From an uncultured Acetatifactor sp. (GTDB lineage Bacteria; Bacillota; Clostridia; Lachnospirales; Lachnospiraceae), in contig CAKRRS010000009.1 of the NCBI GenBank assembly GCA_934394665.1, forward strand, positions 1 to 57,588: DNA of 57,588 nt. The letters are read 5' to 3'. Positions 48,177 to 55,431 of the stretch are shown here, piece after piece. The first letter of the stretch is position 1; each line of letters starts with the position of its first letter. The position numbers and the translations under genes are program-made. The notes below the pieces were generated by a model. That model ran no database searches, was not told where the DNA came from, and saw only the letters and a list, made by a program, of their open reading frames with translations.

Positions 48177-49112
48177 TCACTTCTCCGCACTCTGAAGCGT
48201 ATCGGAATGAAATGTTACAGTATATTCCACTTCATGCGGTGTGCTCATAGCCACAGTGTCACCGATCATGGGGATTGCCTCGTCCAAAGCGGTTACGGGC
48301 ACTTCAAATACGGAATTGCCTTCTGTATTCACCGGCAGATATTTTTCGCCGTCTACGATCATGTAGTCATAATTTGGGCTGCTCCATTCCAGCGTCGCCG
48401 TCACTGCTCCGCCTGCTGCCGTGATCTGTGCCGGAGACTGGATGCTTGCTCTGCCGCTTCCGCCCTCCATGGTCAGGTCTATGGTATACATGCCGTCTGC
48501 CAGCGTGCTCATATCGAAGCCGCCCTCGGAACCTGTCTCTTCCCCTTCAGCCACCGGATCGGATACGACTACTTTATGATCATACCATTTTCCTTTGGTG
48601 CCAATCAATGCCAGATCGAACTCTTCTCCGATCGCGGGAACCGGTACGTCAAATCCATAGACTTCCTCGGTCATACCATCACTGTAGGTCACTGTGTCCG
48701 TTGTCGGCTCCAATAATACCGCGCCCTCTTTTGCCGCATCTTCTGCCAGACCCGGATAGAGATTCAATATCTTCTTAGATCCCAGGGAGATATGAATGGT
48801 CATCTCACCGTCTTTTACCGTCAGGGTTCCCTTACCGTCACACGCCTCACTGACATGGAACATGGAACTGTCTGTGGAAAAGTCTGCGGTATAGATGCCG
48901 TCTGCAAGCTGTGCTTCCGCATTTGCTGCAGTCTCGGCCGCTTCTGTAGCTTCTGTACTTTCCGCAGTTGCTGCGGTACTTTCCTGTGTTGCCTGAATCC
49001 CGGCTGATTCTGTTGCCTGATTGTTCCCGGAAGCACCACAGCCTCCAAGCAACAGGCAGCCCATAAGACCGCCTGTGATCAGGATATTTTTTACAAATAC
49101 TCTGTTTTTCAT
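48177..49112 (-). CDS. Lipoprotein with two related beta-rich domains
   Basis: The signal peptide ends in a lipobox (LLLGGC, Cys 25), then an Ala/Thr/Glu-rich linker. Domain 1 (~69-187) and domain 2 (~204-304) both start LADG[IM]YT, followed by a Ser/Gly strand block, an ITxxxG-like turn and an F[ED]VPV strand, so they look like a duplication. No Cys or His cluster is seen in the domains. I recall such proteins beside chelatase and FecCD transporter genes in Clostridia but know no function. Position between cbiK and btuF suggests binding a metal, tetrapyrrole or corrinoid at the cell surface. Confidence 0.75.
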   Translation of the reverse strand: MKNRVFVKNILITGGLMGCLLLGGCGASGNNQATESAGIQATQESTAATAESTEATEAAETAANAEAQLADGIYTADFSTDSSMFHVSEACDGKGTLTVKDGEMTIHISLGSKKILNLYPGLAEDAAKEGAVLLEPTTDTVTYSDGMTEEVYGFDVPVPAIGEEFDLALIGTKGKWYDHKVVVSDPVAEGEETGSEGGFDMSTLADGMYTIDLTMEGGSGRASIQSPAQITAAGGAVTATLEWSSPNYDYMIVDGEKYLPVNTEGNSVFEVPVTALDEAIPMIGDTVAMSTPHEVEYTVTFHSDTLQSAEK

Positions 49113-49138
49113 TACGTTTGTCTTTCTCTCCCGGTAAA

Positions 49139-50374
49139 TTATTTCATTGCTGCTGCGGTATGTGCCACATACAGATCCTGGATAGCCTTGATCCCGCCGA
49201 GACCTGCGATCTGGGTATCCACGCTGTCAAACTTACCGGAAGCATTGAACTGGCTTAACCAGGAATCCTCATCCTCGCCTGCCATATCGTTGTTGGCATG
49301 GTCACCTGCTACTACCATCAGGGGACGAAGAACCACTTTGGTGTAACCTGCTTCCGCAACAGCCTTGATGACTTCTTCGCAGGCGGTCTCTTCCGGCTCA
49401 CCTTCTACAGTTCCGATGAATACATTAGCATAACCGAGGTCGTTCATCTGGGTCTGCATCTGGCTGTAAGACACCTTTGCGGTGTGAGAAGTTCCGTGAC
49501 CCATGAATACGAATGCCACGCCATCTTCCTTTGCAGCATCCAGGCTGTCATACCCAGCGGTCTTCACTGCTTCTGCAGTCAGATCTTCCGCTACTGCCTT
49601 CTTATCTACATTGACAACGGTTGCATCGTCTCCCACTTCACCTAACAGGGGCTCAGCGACTTTTACGGATGCGAACTGATCCTTGTAGGCTTCTACAGCC
49701 TCCATCAGCTCGTCATACTCTGCCCCGTGCATCAGATGGGTAGGCTGTACTACCAGGTTCTTAACACCGTTTGCCACAGCGCGGTCCAGTGCCTGATCCA
49801 TGTTGTCGATATGCTCATCATCTCTTGCCTGTATATGGTTGATGATGATCTGTGCGGTAAATGCTCTTCTTACAGACCAGTCGGGATTGGCTGCTGCGAT
49901 CGCATCCTCGATACCCTTGATATCAGCCACACGGCTGTCGTTAAAGGAAGTGCCGAAGCTTACTACCAGAATCTCGTTCTCACCGATCTCATCCTGATTA
50001 CGGGGATCATCCTTGGAAGCATCTCCGGTATCTCTGCCGAAATAATCGGGATCTGCATTTTCTCCCTCTACCAGTTCCTTCTGTGCGTCGGTCAGTGCAT
50101 CCCATGCTGCCTTGGCATCTGCACACTGTTTATCGGTATTCTCAGTTCTCTCCTGCACATAGATGGCATCGATCAGTGCTGCTACTTCATCGGCTGCTGC
50201 CTGATCTGCATCTTCGGTGCTTTCGGTAGCTGCTGTTTCCGCTGCCTGGGTGGCCTGAGCCTCAGTGCTTACCTGTGCAGTGCTCTCTACGGTCTCCTGG
50301 GTATTGCCGCATCCGGTGATGCATACAGCGCCCAGTACGGTTGCCAGTACTACTGCTACGATTCTTTTTTTCAT
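49139..50374 (-). CDS. cbiK: Sirohydrochlorin cobaltochelatase of lipoprotein type
   Basis: The C-terminal ~280 residues are CbiK: ILVVSFGTSFNDSR, the His motifs VVQPTHLMHGAEYDEL and FVFMGHGTSHTAK, and GDHANNDMAGEDEDSW. The N-terminus is a lipoprotein signal (MKKRIVAVVLATVLGAVCITGC, Cys 22) and a ~105-residue Ala/Thr/Glu-rich spacer, so the enzyme should face the outside. Canonical CbiK inserts Co2+ into sirohydrochlorin in the cytoplasm; exported forms are known in Desulfovibrio. It is the first gene after the riboswitch and CAGAGGAGG precedes the ATG. Confidence 0.9.
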   Translation of the reverse strand: MKKRIVAVVLATVLGAVCITGCGNTQETVESTAQVSTEAQATQAAETAATESTEDADQAAADEVAALIDAIYVQERTENTDKQCADAKAAWDALTDAQKELVEGENADPDYFGRDTGDASKDDPRNQDEIGENEILVVSFGTSFNDSRVADIKGIEDAIAAANPDWSVRRAFTAQIIINHIQARDDEHIDNMDQALDRAVANGVKNLVVQPTHLMHGAEYDELMEAVEAYKDQFASVKVAEPLLGEVGDDATVVNVDKKAVAEDLTAEAVKTAGYDSLDAAKEDGVAFVFMGHGTSHTAKVSYSQMQTQMNDLGYANVFIGTVEGEPEETACEEVIKAVAEAGYTKVVLRPLMVVAGDHANNDMAGEDEDSWLSQFNASGKFDSVDTQIAGLGGIKAIQDLYVAHTAAAMK

Positions 50375-50470
50375 GTTTCCTCCTCTGACAGTTTTTCTGT
50401 CTCTTTTTCATTTCGGGGATGCCCCGGTATTCTTAAATATGTAAGTCAGAAACATGTTTTTCGCAACAAA

Positions 50471-50505
50471 AACAAAAACCCTTTCCTGTATCAGGTAAAG
50501 GGTTT
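50471..50505 (-). terminator. Riboswitch-controlled terminator
   Basis: On the minus strand AAACCCTTTACCTG pairs with CAGGAAAGGGTTT around a short loop and is followed by a T-rich tail. It lies about 100 bases downstream of the cobalamin riboswitch and ~95 bases before cbiK, so it probably stops transcription when cobalamin is bound. Confidence 0.85.
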
Positions 50506-50520
50506 GTACACATAAGAAAC

Positions 50521-50553
50521 GAATGCAAAAAAGCTTCTGTCGCTTCTGCATTC
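50521..50553 (-). promoter_or_regulatory. Hairpin between riboswitch and terminator
   Basis: GAATGCA (50521-50527) pairs with TGCATTC (50547-50553), with a GCTTC/GAAGC inner stem. It is part of the expression platform; whether it competes with the terminator or is a spacer stem is not clear from sequence. Confidence 0.5.
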
Positions 50554-50602
50554 CACACGTACAACCAGTTACTCGTGGCTTTGAAACAAATGTTTCTGTA
50601 CA

Positions 50603-50777
50603 GCATTCAGGCAGGTCTCCCGGCTTGAAGATCGTTGCATCCGCCATCTTCCCGGTCTCCCAGTGATCTATCGGCTTCAGCTCCCTAATTACGGTGACGA
50701 GTTCGTGCAGGACTTACACCTGCTTCCCTTTTCACCGGAGCCAGCTACTTACGTGGCTGCTCCGGCACCTGAATACT
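50603..50777 (-). ncRNA. Cobalamin riboswitch
   Basis: Read on the minus strand, ATTCAGGTGCC opens P1 and GCCTGAATGC closes it. Between them are the conserved blocks GGGAAGCAGGTGTAAGTCCTGC, the ATCACTGGGAGACCGGGAAG segment (B12-box region) and AAGCCGGGAGACCTGCC. This is the standard AdoCbl/cobalamin aptamer. It heads the 20-gene operon starting with cbiK. Confidence 0.93.
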
Positions 50778-50795
50778 CCATATTCAATTGTGGCT

Positions 50796-50824
50796 ACTAT
50801 ATCACAGATTTTCTGAAATTGCAA
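50796..50824 (-). promoter_or_regulatory. Promoter of the cobalamin operon
   Basis: On the minus strand TTGCAA (50824-50819), a 17-base spacer and TATAGT (50801-50796) with a TG extension. Transcription would begin around 50789, just before the riboswitch P1. Confidence 0.7.
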
Positions 50825-50875
50825 TGTCAATCAGTCATCTGTTCCACCGGCTGTCGGGATCAGTATACCTGAAAA

Positions 50876-51532
50876 TTAGAGATTGGCGTCATTCCGGGCA
50901 TAATTCAAGATCATTTCCTTTAAAATCAGCAGATCACCTGTATAATCCTTGTTGTCCGTTGCTCCCCAGATAAAACCACCTGCGTAATGGGTACACGCTG
51001 CCATCATGGTATGCACGGTCACACGCATGAACTGTTCCTCCGGAATATCCGTGCGGAAGGTCTTGTCCTCTTTTGCCTTCGCATACATCATATGAAGTCT
51101 TGTGTTGACGGAATTCAGGGATGCGTGGAAATTCGCCAGTTCCTCCTGCCGCACCGTCTGGTGTGTTATATAATTGTTGAAGTTGTCATTATACTGCAGC
51201 AGATCCTTATGGTTCTGATACATGCCGATATAACTGTCCAGCGTAAAAATAAATCTTCCGATGGCCGGAATATCGTGTATCGAAGAGATTGGTCTTACCT
51301 CATCCAGCTTGTCCAGATAAGCCTTCCATTTCGATGCGCAGACCGCAATAGCCAGCTCCGTCTTATTGTTGTAACAGCGGAACAATGTGGCACGTCCCAC
51401 ACCGGCTTCTTTTGCGACCTCATCCATGCTGACCGCTTCGATTTTCTTTTCCACAAAAAGTCGGAACGCTGTATCAATGATCCGCTGGTTGCGCCCTTGC
51501 TCTTTATCCATCTGTTTCTCGGATTTTCCCAT
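50876..51532 (-). CDS. TetR/AcrR family regulator
   Basis: The helix-turn-helix is in residues ~15-62 (QRIIDTAFRLFVEKKIEAV, DEVAKEAGVGRATLFRCYNNK). The C-terminal domain is helical with VRQEELANFHASLN. It lies upstream of the riboswitch on the same strand, separated by its stop and the operon promoter, so it is probably an independent gene; no target is apparent. Confidence 0.82.
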   Translation of the reverse strand: MGKSEKQMDKEQGRNQRIIDTAFRLFVEKKIEAVSMDEVAKEAGVGRATLFRCYNNKTELAIAVCASKWKAYLDKLDEVRPISSIHDIPAIGRFIFTLDSYIGMYQNHKDLLQYNDNFNNYITHQTVRQEELANFHASLNSVNTRLHMMYAKAKEDKTFRTDIPEEQFMRVTVHTMMAACTHYAGGFIWGATDNKDYTGDLLILKEMILNYARNDANL

Positions 51533-51682
51533 TTTTCTCTTTCCTTTTCATACATTCTTACTGTTCATTTTATGGTAAAAGGCTGTGACTGTCAACGACT
51601 GTAAAAAGCTAATGTAAAAGTGCCTTGCAGATCCCTACGAATTTTCTTGTATTTAAAACGCCAATATCGGCGAAAAAAAATA

Positions 51683-51880
51683 CAAAAGCAGGTGATTTTG
51701 TCTTATAGAAATGCTTTATTTTCGCCAAGTACGCAAATAAAAGAAATTCCGTACAAAAATTCCTGATTTTGGAACTTTTTTGTACGGAATCCATTATTTT
51801 TATACTATTTACACCAAACTGACTTATCAGTTACTTCTTCTGTCGTGTCAGGAGCGTAACAGCTTCGCAGTGCGGTATCA
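51683..51880. repeat. ~200-bp direct repeat, copy 1
   Basis: From AAAAGCAGGTGATTTTG to GTGTCAGGAGCGTAAC and TTCGCA the sequence repeats nearly identically at 53763-53960 in the same orientation. It contains a strong hairpin, ATTCCGTACAAAAATTCC (51746-51763) against 51771-51790. It encodes no evident protein. The rest of the 51533-52050 gap shows no gene. Confidence 0.85.
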
Positions 51881-52050
51881 TTATTTCAAACCTCAACATC
51901 CCGCGAACCCGCATAAACACTTGCTTTTTACACCCTTTGTTATTTTGCCATGTTTAATCAATGCTACTGTCTAAATTTGGCGTACAGACCGTTTGACTTG
52001 ACTGACGTGTGACGGGTGCGCCGATATTTTCTAGCACCATTAATAACATT

Positions 52051-52989
52051 CTAAAAATTCTTCCAACAACGTTCTTTTAAGAATGCGCCAATGACCTCTA
52101 GTGGCTCACCTTCATAATATTGCACCAATAACTTCTTAAATTCCGGTACATCCTTTTCCGGTATAACTAAAAATCCCATACCTTGTGCAATCAGATAATG
52201 ATTGGCAAAAATAACCGATGCTCGCTTATTTCCATCTTTGAACACCTGCGTTTTCATACAGTACATACATAACTCAATCGCTATCTCTATTGGCTCTTTA
52301 TCCTGACTTCTAATTTCATCTATTCGCTCGATAACCACTGTTTCAATAGGTAATGGTGGTACATAGTTTGTTCCGCCTATCTGCACCGGAATACCACGAA
52401 TACGACCTCCATCATAAAAGAAACCTTCATTAACCAACTTTGCAATATGACAAAGCATATGATAATTACTTTCACTTTGAATCACATCTCTATCTAAGAT
52501 AAATTCCCAGGCGTGTTTCAAATTAAGAATCTTCTGCACATCCGTAGCCGATACCCCATGGACTTGTCCATTCTCGATAATATCCTCCGTTTGCGGAAAT
52601 GTCGTTGCGACACCTTCTAACACTGCCTGATCATAAATGTTCGCTTTCAAATTTGCTCTGGCAAAATCCAAATTTTGTAATACTCTCGCTGAAAGTTCTT
52701 TATCTTCGTAACCAAGTGCCGCTAAATCTTTATTGATTTTACGAATGGCTTTATTTAAATCTTTGCGTTCCTTGGCATTACGCAAAAGCAACTGATATAG
52801 TTCATCTGAATATACGTCTACATAAGTAGAGGTCAATTTACCTGCTACTCGCTTACGCATATACAAGTATTTTGAACCATTTGATTCCTTAATTTCCGGA
52901 TTTCCATCATATGGAATCAGATTAAGCCTCGCCTGTATATCCGCTTTTTGCTGTAATAATTCTTGAATTTCTGAATAATTTGCTCCCAT
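52051..52989 (-). CDS. Fic/DOC-fold protein with altered catalytic motif
   Basis: A 312-residue Fic protein: an N-terminal helical part, then a Fic core (~140-300) with ATDVQKILNLKHAWEFILD. The usual HPFxxGNGR motif reads QVFKDGNKR (248-256), so the catalytic His is Gln while the Asp-Gly-Asn and Arg that bind phosphate and metal remain. The segment DQAVLEGVATT (~120-130) is where an inhibitory S/TxxxE[G/N] motif would lie. Classical Fic enzymes transfer AMP using that His; this one may be inactive, regulatory or use other chemistry. GAGAGGTG precedes the ATG. Confidence 0.8.
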   Translation of the reverse strand: MGANYSEIQELLQQKADIQARLNLIPYDGNPEIKESNGSKYLYMRKRVAGKLTSTYVDVYSDELYQLLLRNAKERKDLNKAIRKINKDLAALGYEDKELSARVLQNLDFARANLKANIYDQAVLEGVATTFPQTEDIIENGQVHGVSATDVQKILNLKHAWEFILDRDVIQSESNYHMLCHIAKLVNEGFFYDGGRIRGIPVQIGGTNYVPPLPIETVVIERIDEIRSQDKEPIEIAIELCMYCMKTQVFKDGNKRASVIFANHYLIAQGMGFLVIPEKDVPEFKKLLVQYYEGEPLEVIGAFLKERCWKNF

Positions 52990-53005
52990 TCATTTCACCT
53001 CTCTC

Positions 53006-53110
53006 TTTAGGGAACTTTTATGTTATATATTATATCAAAAAGTTCCCTAATTATCAAGAATTTTTTAGGGAGCTTTTTGACATGTTGTTTGTCACAAAAG
53101 TTCCCTATTA
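53006..53110. promoter_or_regulatory. Four operator-like motifs at the fic promoter
   Basis: Copies of AAAAGTTCCCTA lie at 53006-53020 (complement), 53037-53050, 53061-53078 (complement, one mismatch) and 53097-53110, alternating in orientation. One copy sits between the -35 and -10 boxes and one just downstream of the -10. A protein binding pairs of these would shut the promoter. Confidence 0.75.
53029..53057 (-). promoter_or_regulatory. Promoter of the fic-like gene
   Basis: On the minus strand TTGATA (53057-53052), a 17-base spacer and a perfect TATAAT (53034-53029). It is embedded in the repeated AAAAGTTCCCTA motifs and gives a short leader before the ATG at 52989. Confidence 0.8.
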
Positions 53111-53196
53111 TTAAATTTAGTGCACCAAAAGGATTGCTATACAAATAAACATAACAAAAAATTTAACCTTACCGCATTACTTCTTAATATCTTGTG

Positions 53197-53308
53197 CTTG
53201 TAGATGCCTGGCGTCAGTCAAACCCACACATTGTGCATCTCCTGCCGAAGCGGCATTCTTTTTATCACACTGCCTTCCGGCAGAAACCTGGTCTATGTGA
53301 AGCCAAGA
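53197..53308 (+). pseudogene. Fossil of a phage family-A DNA polymerase
   Basis: Two short frames read LVDAWRQSNPHIV (53197-53235) and SGILFITLPSGRNLVYVKPR (53249-53308). In phage DNA polymerases these motifs (xVxxWRxANPxIV and ITLPSGRKLxYVKPR) occur in this order, normally separated by tens of residues. Here they are in different frames and nearly adjacent, so an internal deletion has occurred and no product is expected. Confidence 0.6.
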
Positions 53309-53373
53309 GCTATGCGCAGAGAGATTTCGATGCATTTTAGCAGAATTTATGTGTTTTTAATAATGACAATGCG

Positions 53374-53402
53374 TTGACACTATGTGCATATTTGAGTATA
53401 CT
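53374..53402 (+). promoter_or_regulatory. Promoter of the antitoxin gene
   Basis: TTGACA (53374-53379), a 17-base spacer and TATACT (53397-53402). The -10 lies in the near-palindrome AGTATACTATACT, a likely autoregulatory operator of the antitoxin. Confidence 0.8.
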
Positions 53403-53425
53403 ATACTTGAATGGAGGTGTTCTGT

Positions 53426-53698
53426 ATGGCAACAACTAATTTAAATATTCGTACAGACAAGGCAATCAAGGACCAGGCGGAGGAAATCTTCAATGAACTT
53501 GGTCTGAATATGACAACTGCTGTAAATATGTTCCTGAGAACCGCTATCCGTGAGCATGGTATTCCTTTTGAATTAAAACTGGAAGTACCAAATGATACGA
53601 CAGCCGCTGCCATTGAGGAAGGCAGAAAAATGATGAAGGATCCTTCTGCTCCGCGTTATTCCAGTATGGATGCGCTTAAGGCAGCTCTCGACATATGA
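53426..53698 (+). CDS. RelB/DinJ family antitoxin
   Basis: A 90-residue protein starting ATTNLNIRTDKAIKDQAEEI, a ribbon-helix-helix DNA-binding domain, with LGLNMTTAVNMFLRTAIREHGIPFEL typical of RelB/DinJ. The C-terminal part normally wraps the toxin. GGAGGTG lies six bases before the ATG at 53426. Its stop overlaps the ATG of the toxin remnant (ATATGA). The antitoxin appears intact although its toxin is truncated. Confidence 0.9.
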   Translation: MATTNLNIRTDKAIKDQAEEIFNELGLNMTTAVNMFLRTAIREHGIPFELKLEVPNDTTAAAIEEGRKMMKDPSAPRYSSMDALKAALDI

Positions 53699-53775
53699 AA
53701 TACGACATTCAGTTTACCAATCAGTTTAAAAAGGATTTGAAGCTTGCCAAAAAGCAAAATAAAAAAAGCAGGTGA
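53695..53775 (+). pseudogene. Truncated YafQ/RelE-type toxin
   Basis: The frame begins MKYDIQFTNQFKKDLKLAKK, the first helix and strand of YafQ-type mRNA interferases, then stops after 26 residues where the direct repeat (copy 2) begins at about 53763. A full toxin has ~90 residues with catalytic His near the C-terminus, all missing here. Confidence 0.85.
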
Positions 53776-53960
53776 TTTTGTCTTATAGAAATGCTTTATT
53801 TTCGCCAAGTACGCAAATAAAAGAAATTCCGTACAATAATTCCTGATTTCGGAACTTTTTTGTACGGAATCCATTGTTTTTATACTATTTACACCAAACT
53901 GACTTTTCAGTTACTTCTTCTGTCGTGTCAGGAGCGTAACTGCTTCGCAATGCATTGAAA
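53763..53960. repeat. ~200-bp direct repeat, copy 2
   Basis: Same sequence as 51683-51880 with few differences, including the ATTCCGTACAA hairpin. Its left boundary falls inside the toxin gene at the AAAAAGC run. The two copies flank the fic-like and antitoxin genes. From here to 54064 I see no gene. Confidence 0.85.
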
Positions 53961-54064
53961 CTTTAGTTTGCATTAACATTCGCGCACGTTACAGAGTTTT
54001 TCTAATTTTTTACACCCCTAAGTGTGAATTACAAAAAGTTGCACCATTCCGGCGGACAAAACAA

Positions 54065-54754
54065 CTACTTAATGTTTTCTTCGTTCCAGCCTTTCTCCTT
54101 TGCAAGTTCTTTTAAGGTCTCTGGCGAATTTGCCTCAGCCTTATGGATAGCGTCATGGGTTTTACTCTTCACAACTATTATGTTACTAGGATCCAAGGCT
54201 TTACTAGGATCATCCTTCTTTCGTGTCATATGATGTCCTTCTGCGTCGTCTTCAAATTCTTCTCCGGTTAATTGATCACACGTAATATTCTCAGCCTTAA
54301 TTTTTTTCTTCGTGAGAGTAGGAAGTTCTTTCTGTATTCTATCAGAATTAATACTTCTTTCTTGTTCAAGTTCCGGTGATTCAATAAATGCATTCATACA
54401 ATCTCTTGAATGCTTCAATTTTTCACGTTCTAACTGTGGCCTATCCTGCTGTATTTTATTGGTAATCTCTTTTTGACAAGCTGCTACCGAAGCGTATTTC
54501 TCATCCCCGTTTTCAAATTTGTCTTCATCATCCAAATTATTATAAAACTTATTAGCTCCTGCCTTATCAGTAACTAGGATATCCTTTATTTTCTTTTTTC
54601 CTATATATGCTTTCCCTTTACTGTCAATAATGCCCGTCTCATTAATTGCTTTTTGAGGTAGCAAATTTTCCTTTTCAGTTAATTTAGAATTATGAGGAAA
54701 TTTGATATCAAGGTTCTGGGCTTCATGCTTAATAATTTCATTCTTTTCACCCAT
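54065..54754 (-). CDS. HNH nuclease-domain protein
   Basis: A 229-residue protein whose last ~75 residues carry an HNH (His-Me finger) motif: ITCDQLTGEEFEDDAEGHHM (His 174-175), ALDPSNIIVVKSKTHDAIHKAE (Asn 191, His 200, His 204). This should be a DNA or RNA endonuclease. The first ~150 residues are charged and mostly helical, with no known domain. AGGTG precedes the ATG, 7 bases after the J-like gene. It is the last gene of the accessory operon. Confidence 0.75.
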   Translation of the reverse strand: MGEKNEIIKHEAQNLDIKFPHNSKLTEKENLLPQKAINETGIIDSKGKAYIGKKKIKDILVTDKAGANKFYNNLDDEDKFENGDEKYASVAACQKEITNKIQQDRPQLEREKLKHSRDCMNAFIESPELEQERSINSDRIQKELPTLTKKKIKAENITCDQLTGEEFEDDAEGHHMTRKKDDPSKALDPSNIIVVKSKTHDAIHKAEANSPETLKELAKEKGWNEENIK

Positions 54755-54761
54755 CTTACAC

Positions 54762-55166
54762 CTATTCCTCTATCATTGTATCATACAATTTTTTGAGTAC
54801 GATAAATGCATCCTTATCAATTCCTTCAGTATCTGGGTGAATATATTTTTCAATATTCTTAAACCATTTTTGTGCTGATTCTTTGTTCTCATACATCTGA
54901 TCGGTAATACCTAGTAATTCATTTCGTTTCTTTCCTTCCAGTTTTGTTAAAATGTATTCGTATTTTTTACTTTTATTAACAAAAAACTCATCAGTAAAAC
55001 CAACCCAATTTTTCTTAAGGCAATTAATTACTTCAAGTAATTCTTCATACGTATTTGCATTTGTGTTCAAAGGAAATATTAACGCATTTATCTCATTTCT
55101 AATTATTTCCTTACTTCCAAGAGATTCCAACCGTGATATATCTTCTATATTCGAAAACTTGTTCAT
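54762..55166 (-). CDS. Small J-domain-like protein
   Basis: From the ATG at 55166 (AAGGAAGGG upstream) the 134-residue protein has a C-terminal segment KESAQKWFKNIEKYIHPDTE (HPD at 110-112), then a helix DAFIVLKKLYDTMIEE. The HPD tripeptide between helices is the hallmark of J-domains, which stimulate Hsp70; the order helix-HPD-helix fits, though the full J-domain is not certain. The N-terminal ~90 residues are helical with no match. A GTG at 55187 overlapping the previous gene is the alternative start. Confidence 0.55.
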   Translation of the reverse strand: MNKFSNIEDISRLESLGSKEIIRNEINALIFPLNTNANTYEELLEVINCLKKNWVGFTDEFFVNKSKKYEYILTKLEGKKRNELLGITDQMYENKESAQKWFKNIEKYIHPDTEGIDKDAFIVLKKLYDTMIEE

Positions 55167-55183
55167 TTTCTCAGTCCCTTCCT

Positions 55184-55431
55184 TCACCTCATAACCATTT
55201 CAAATGCCTTTTTCTTAGACATTCCATAGTCCTCAATAAATACATGAATAGACTCCCCGGTACTTTTTTTACAAATTATAGCTTCGCCCAAATCTGTAAA
55301 AGGACCTTCTAATCATCCTCTATTTCCAAATCAACTGTATCTAATATTTCCAGCCACCCATAATCATAATTTTCTGTCTCATACGCAACAAAGCCTCTTT
55401 TATAATTCACTTTCTGAACCACTGCTCTCAT
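55184..55431 (-). pseudogene. Frameshifted small gene
   Basis: From the ATG at 55431 the frame reads VQKVNYKRGFVAYETENYDY and on to EIEDD, then stops at TAG (55309-55311). One base out of register it continues LEGPFTDLGEAIICKK and ...FIEDYGMSKKKAFEMVMR to 55184. Restoring one T in GATGATT-AGAAGG would give a single ~80-residue protein. No known domain was recognised. Confidence 0.65.

Noticed and set aside
51609..51794. Small minus-strand ORF in repeat copy 1 (and its twin at 53656-53874)
   Set aside because: The frame is created by the repeated hairpin sequence, has no ribosome binding site and is not conserved in its flanks; the twin overlaps the real antitoxin gene.
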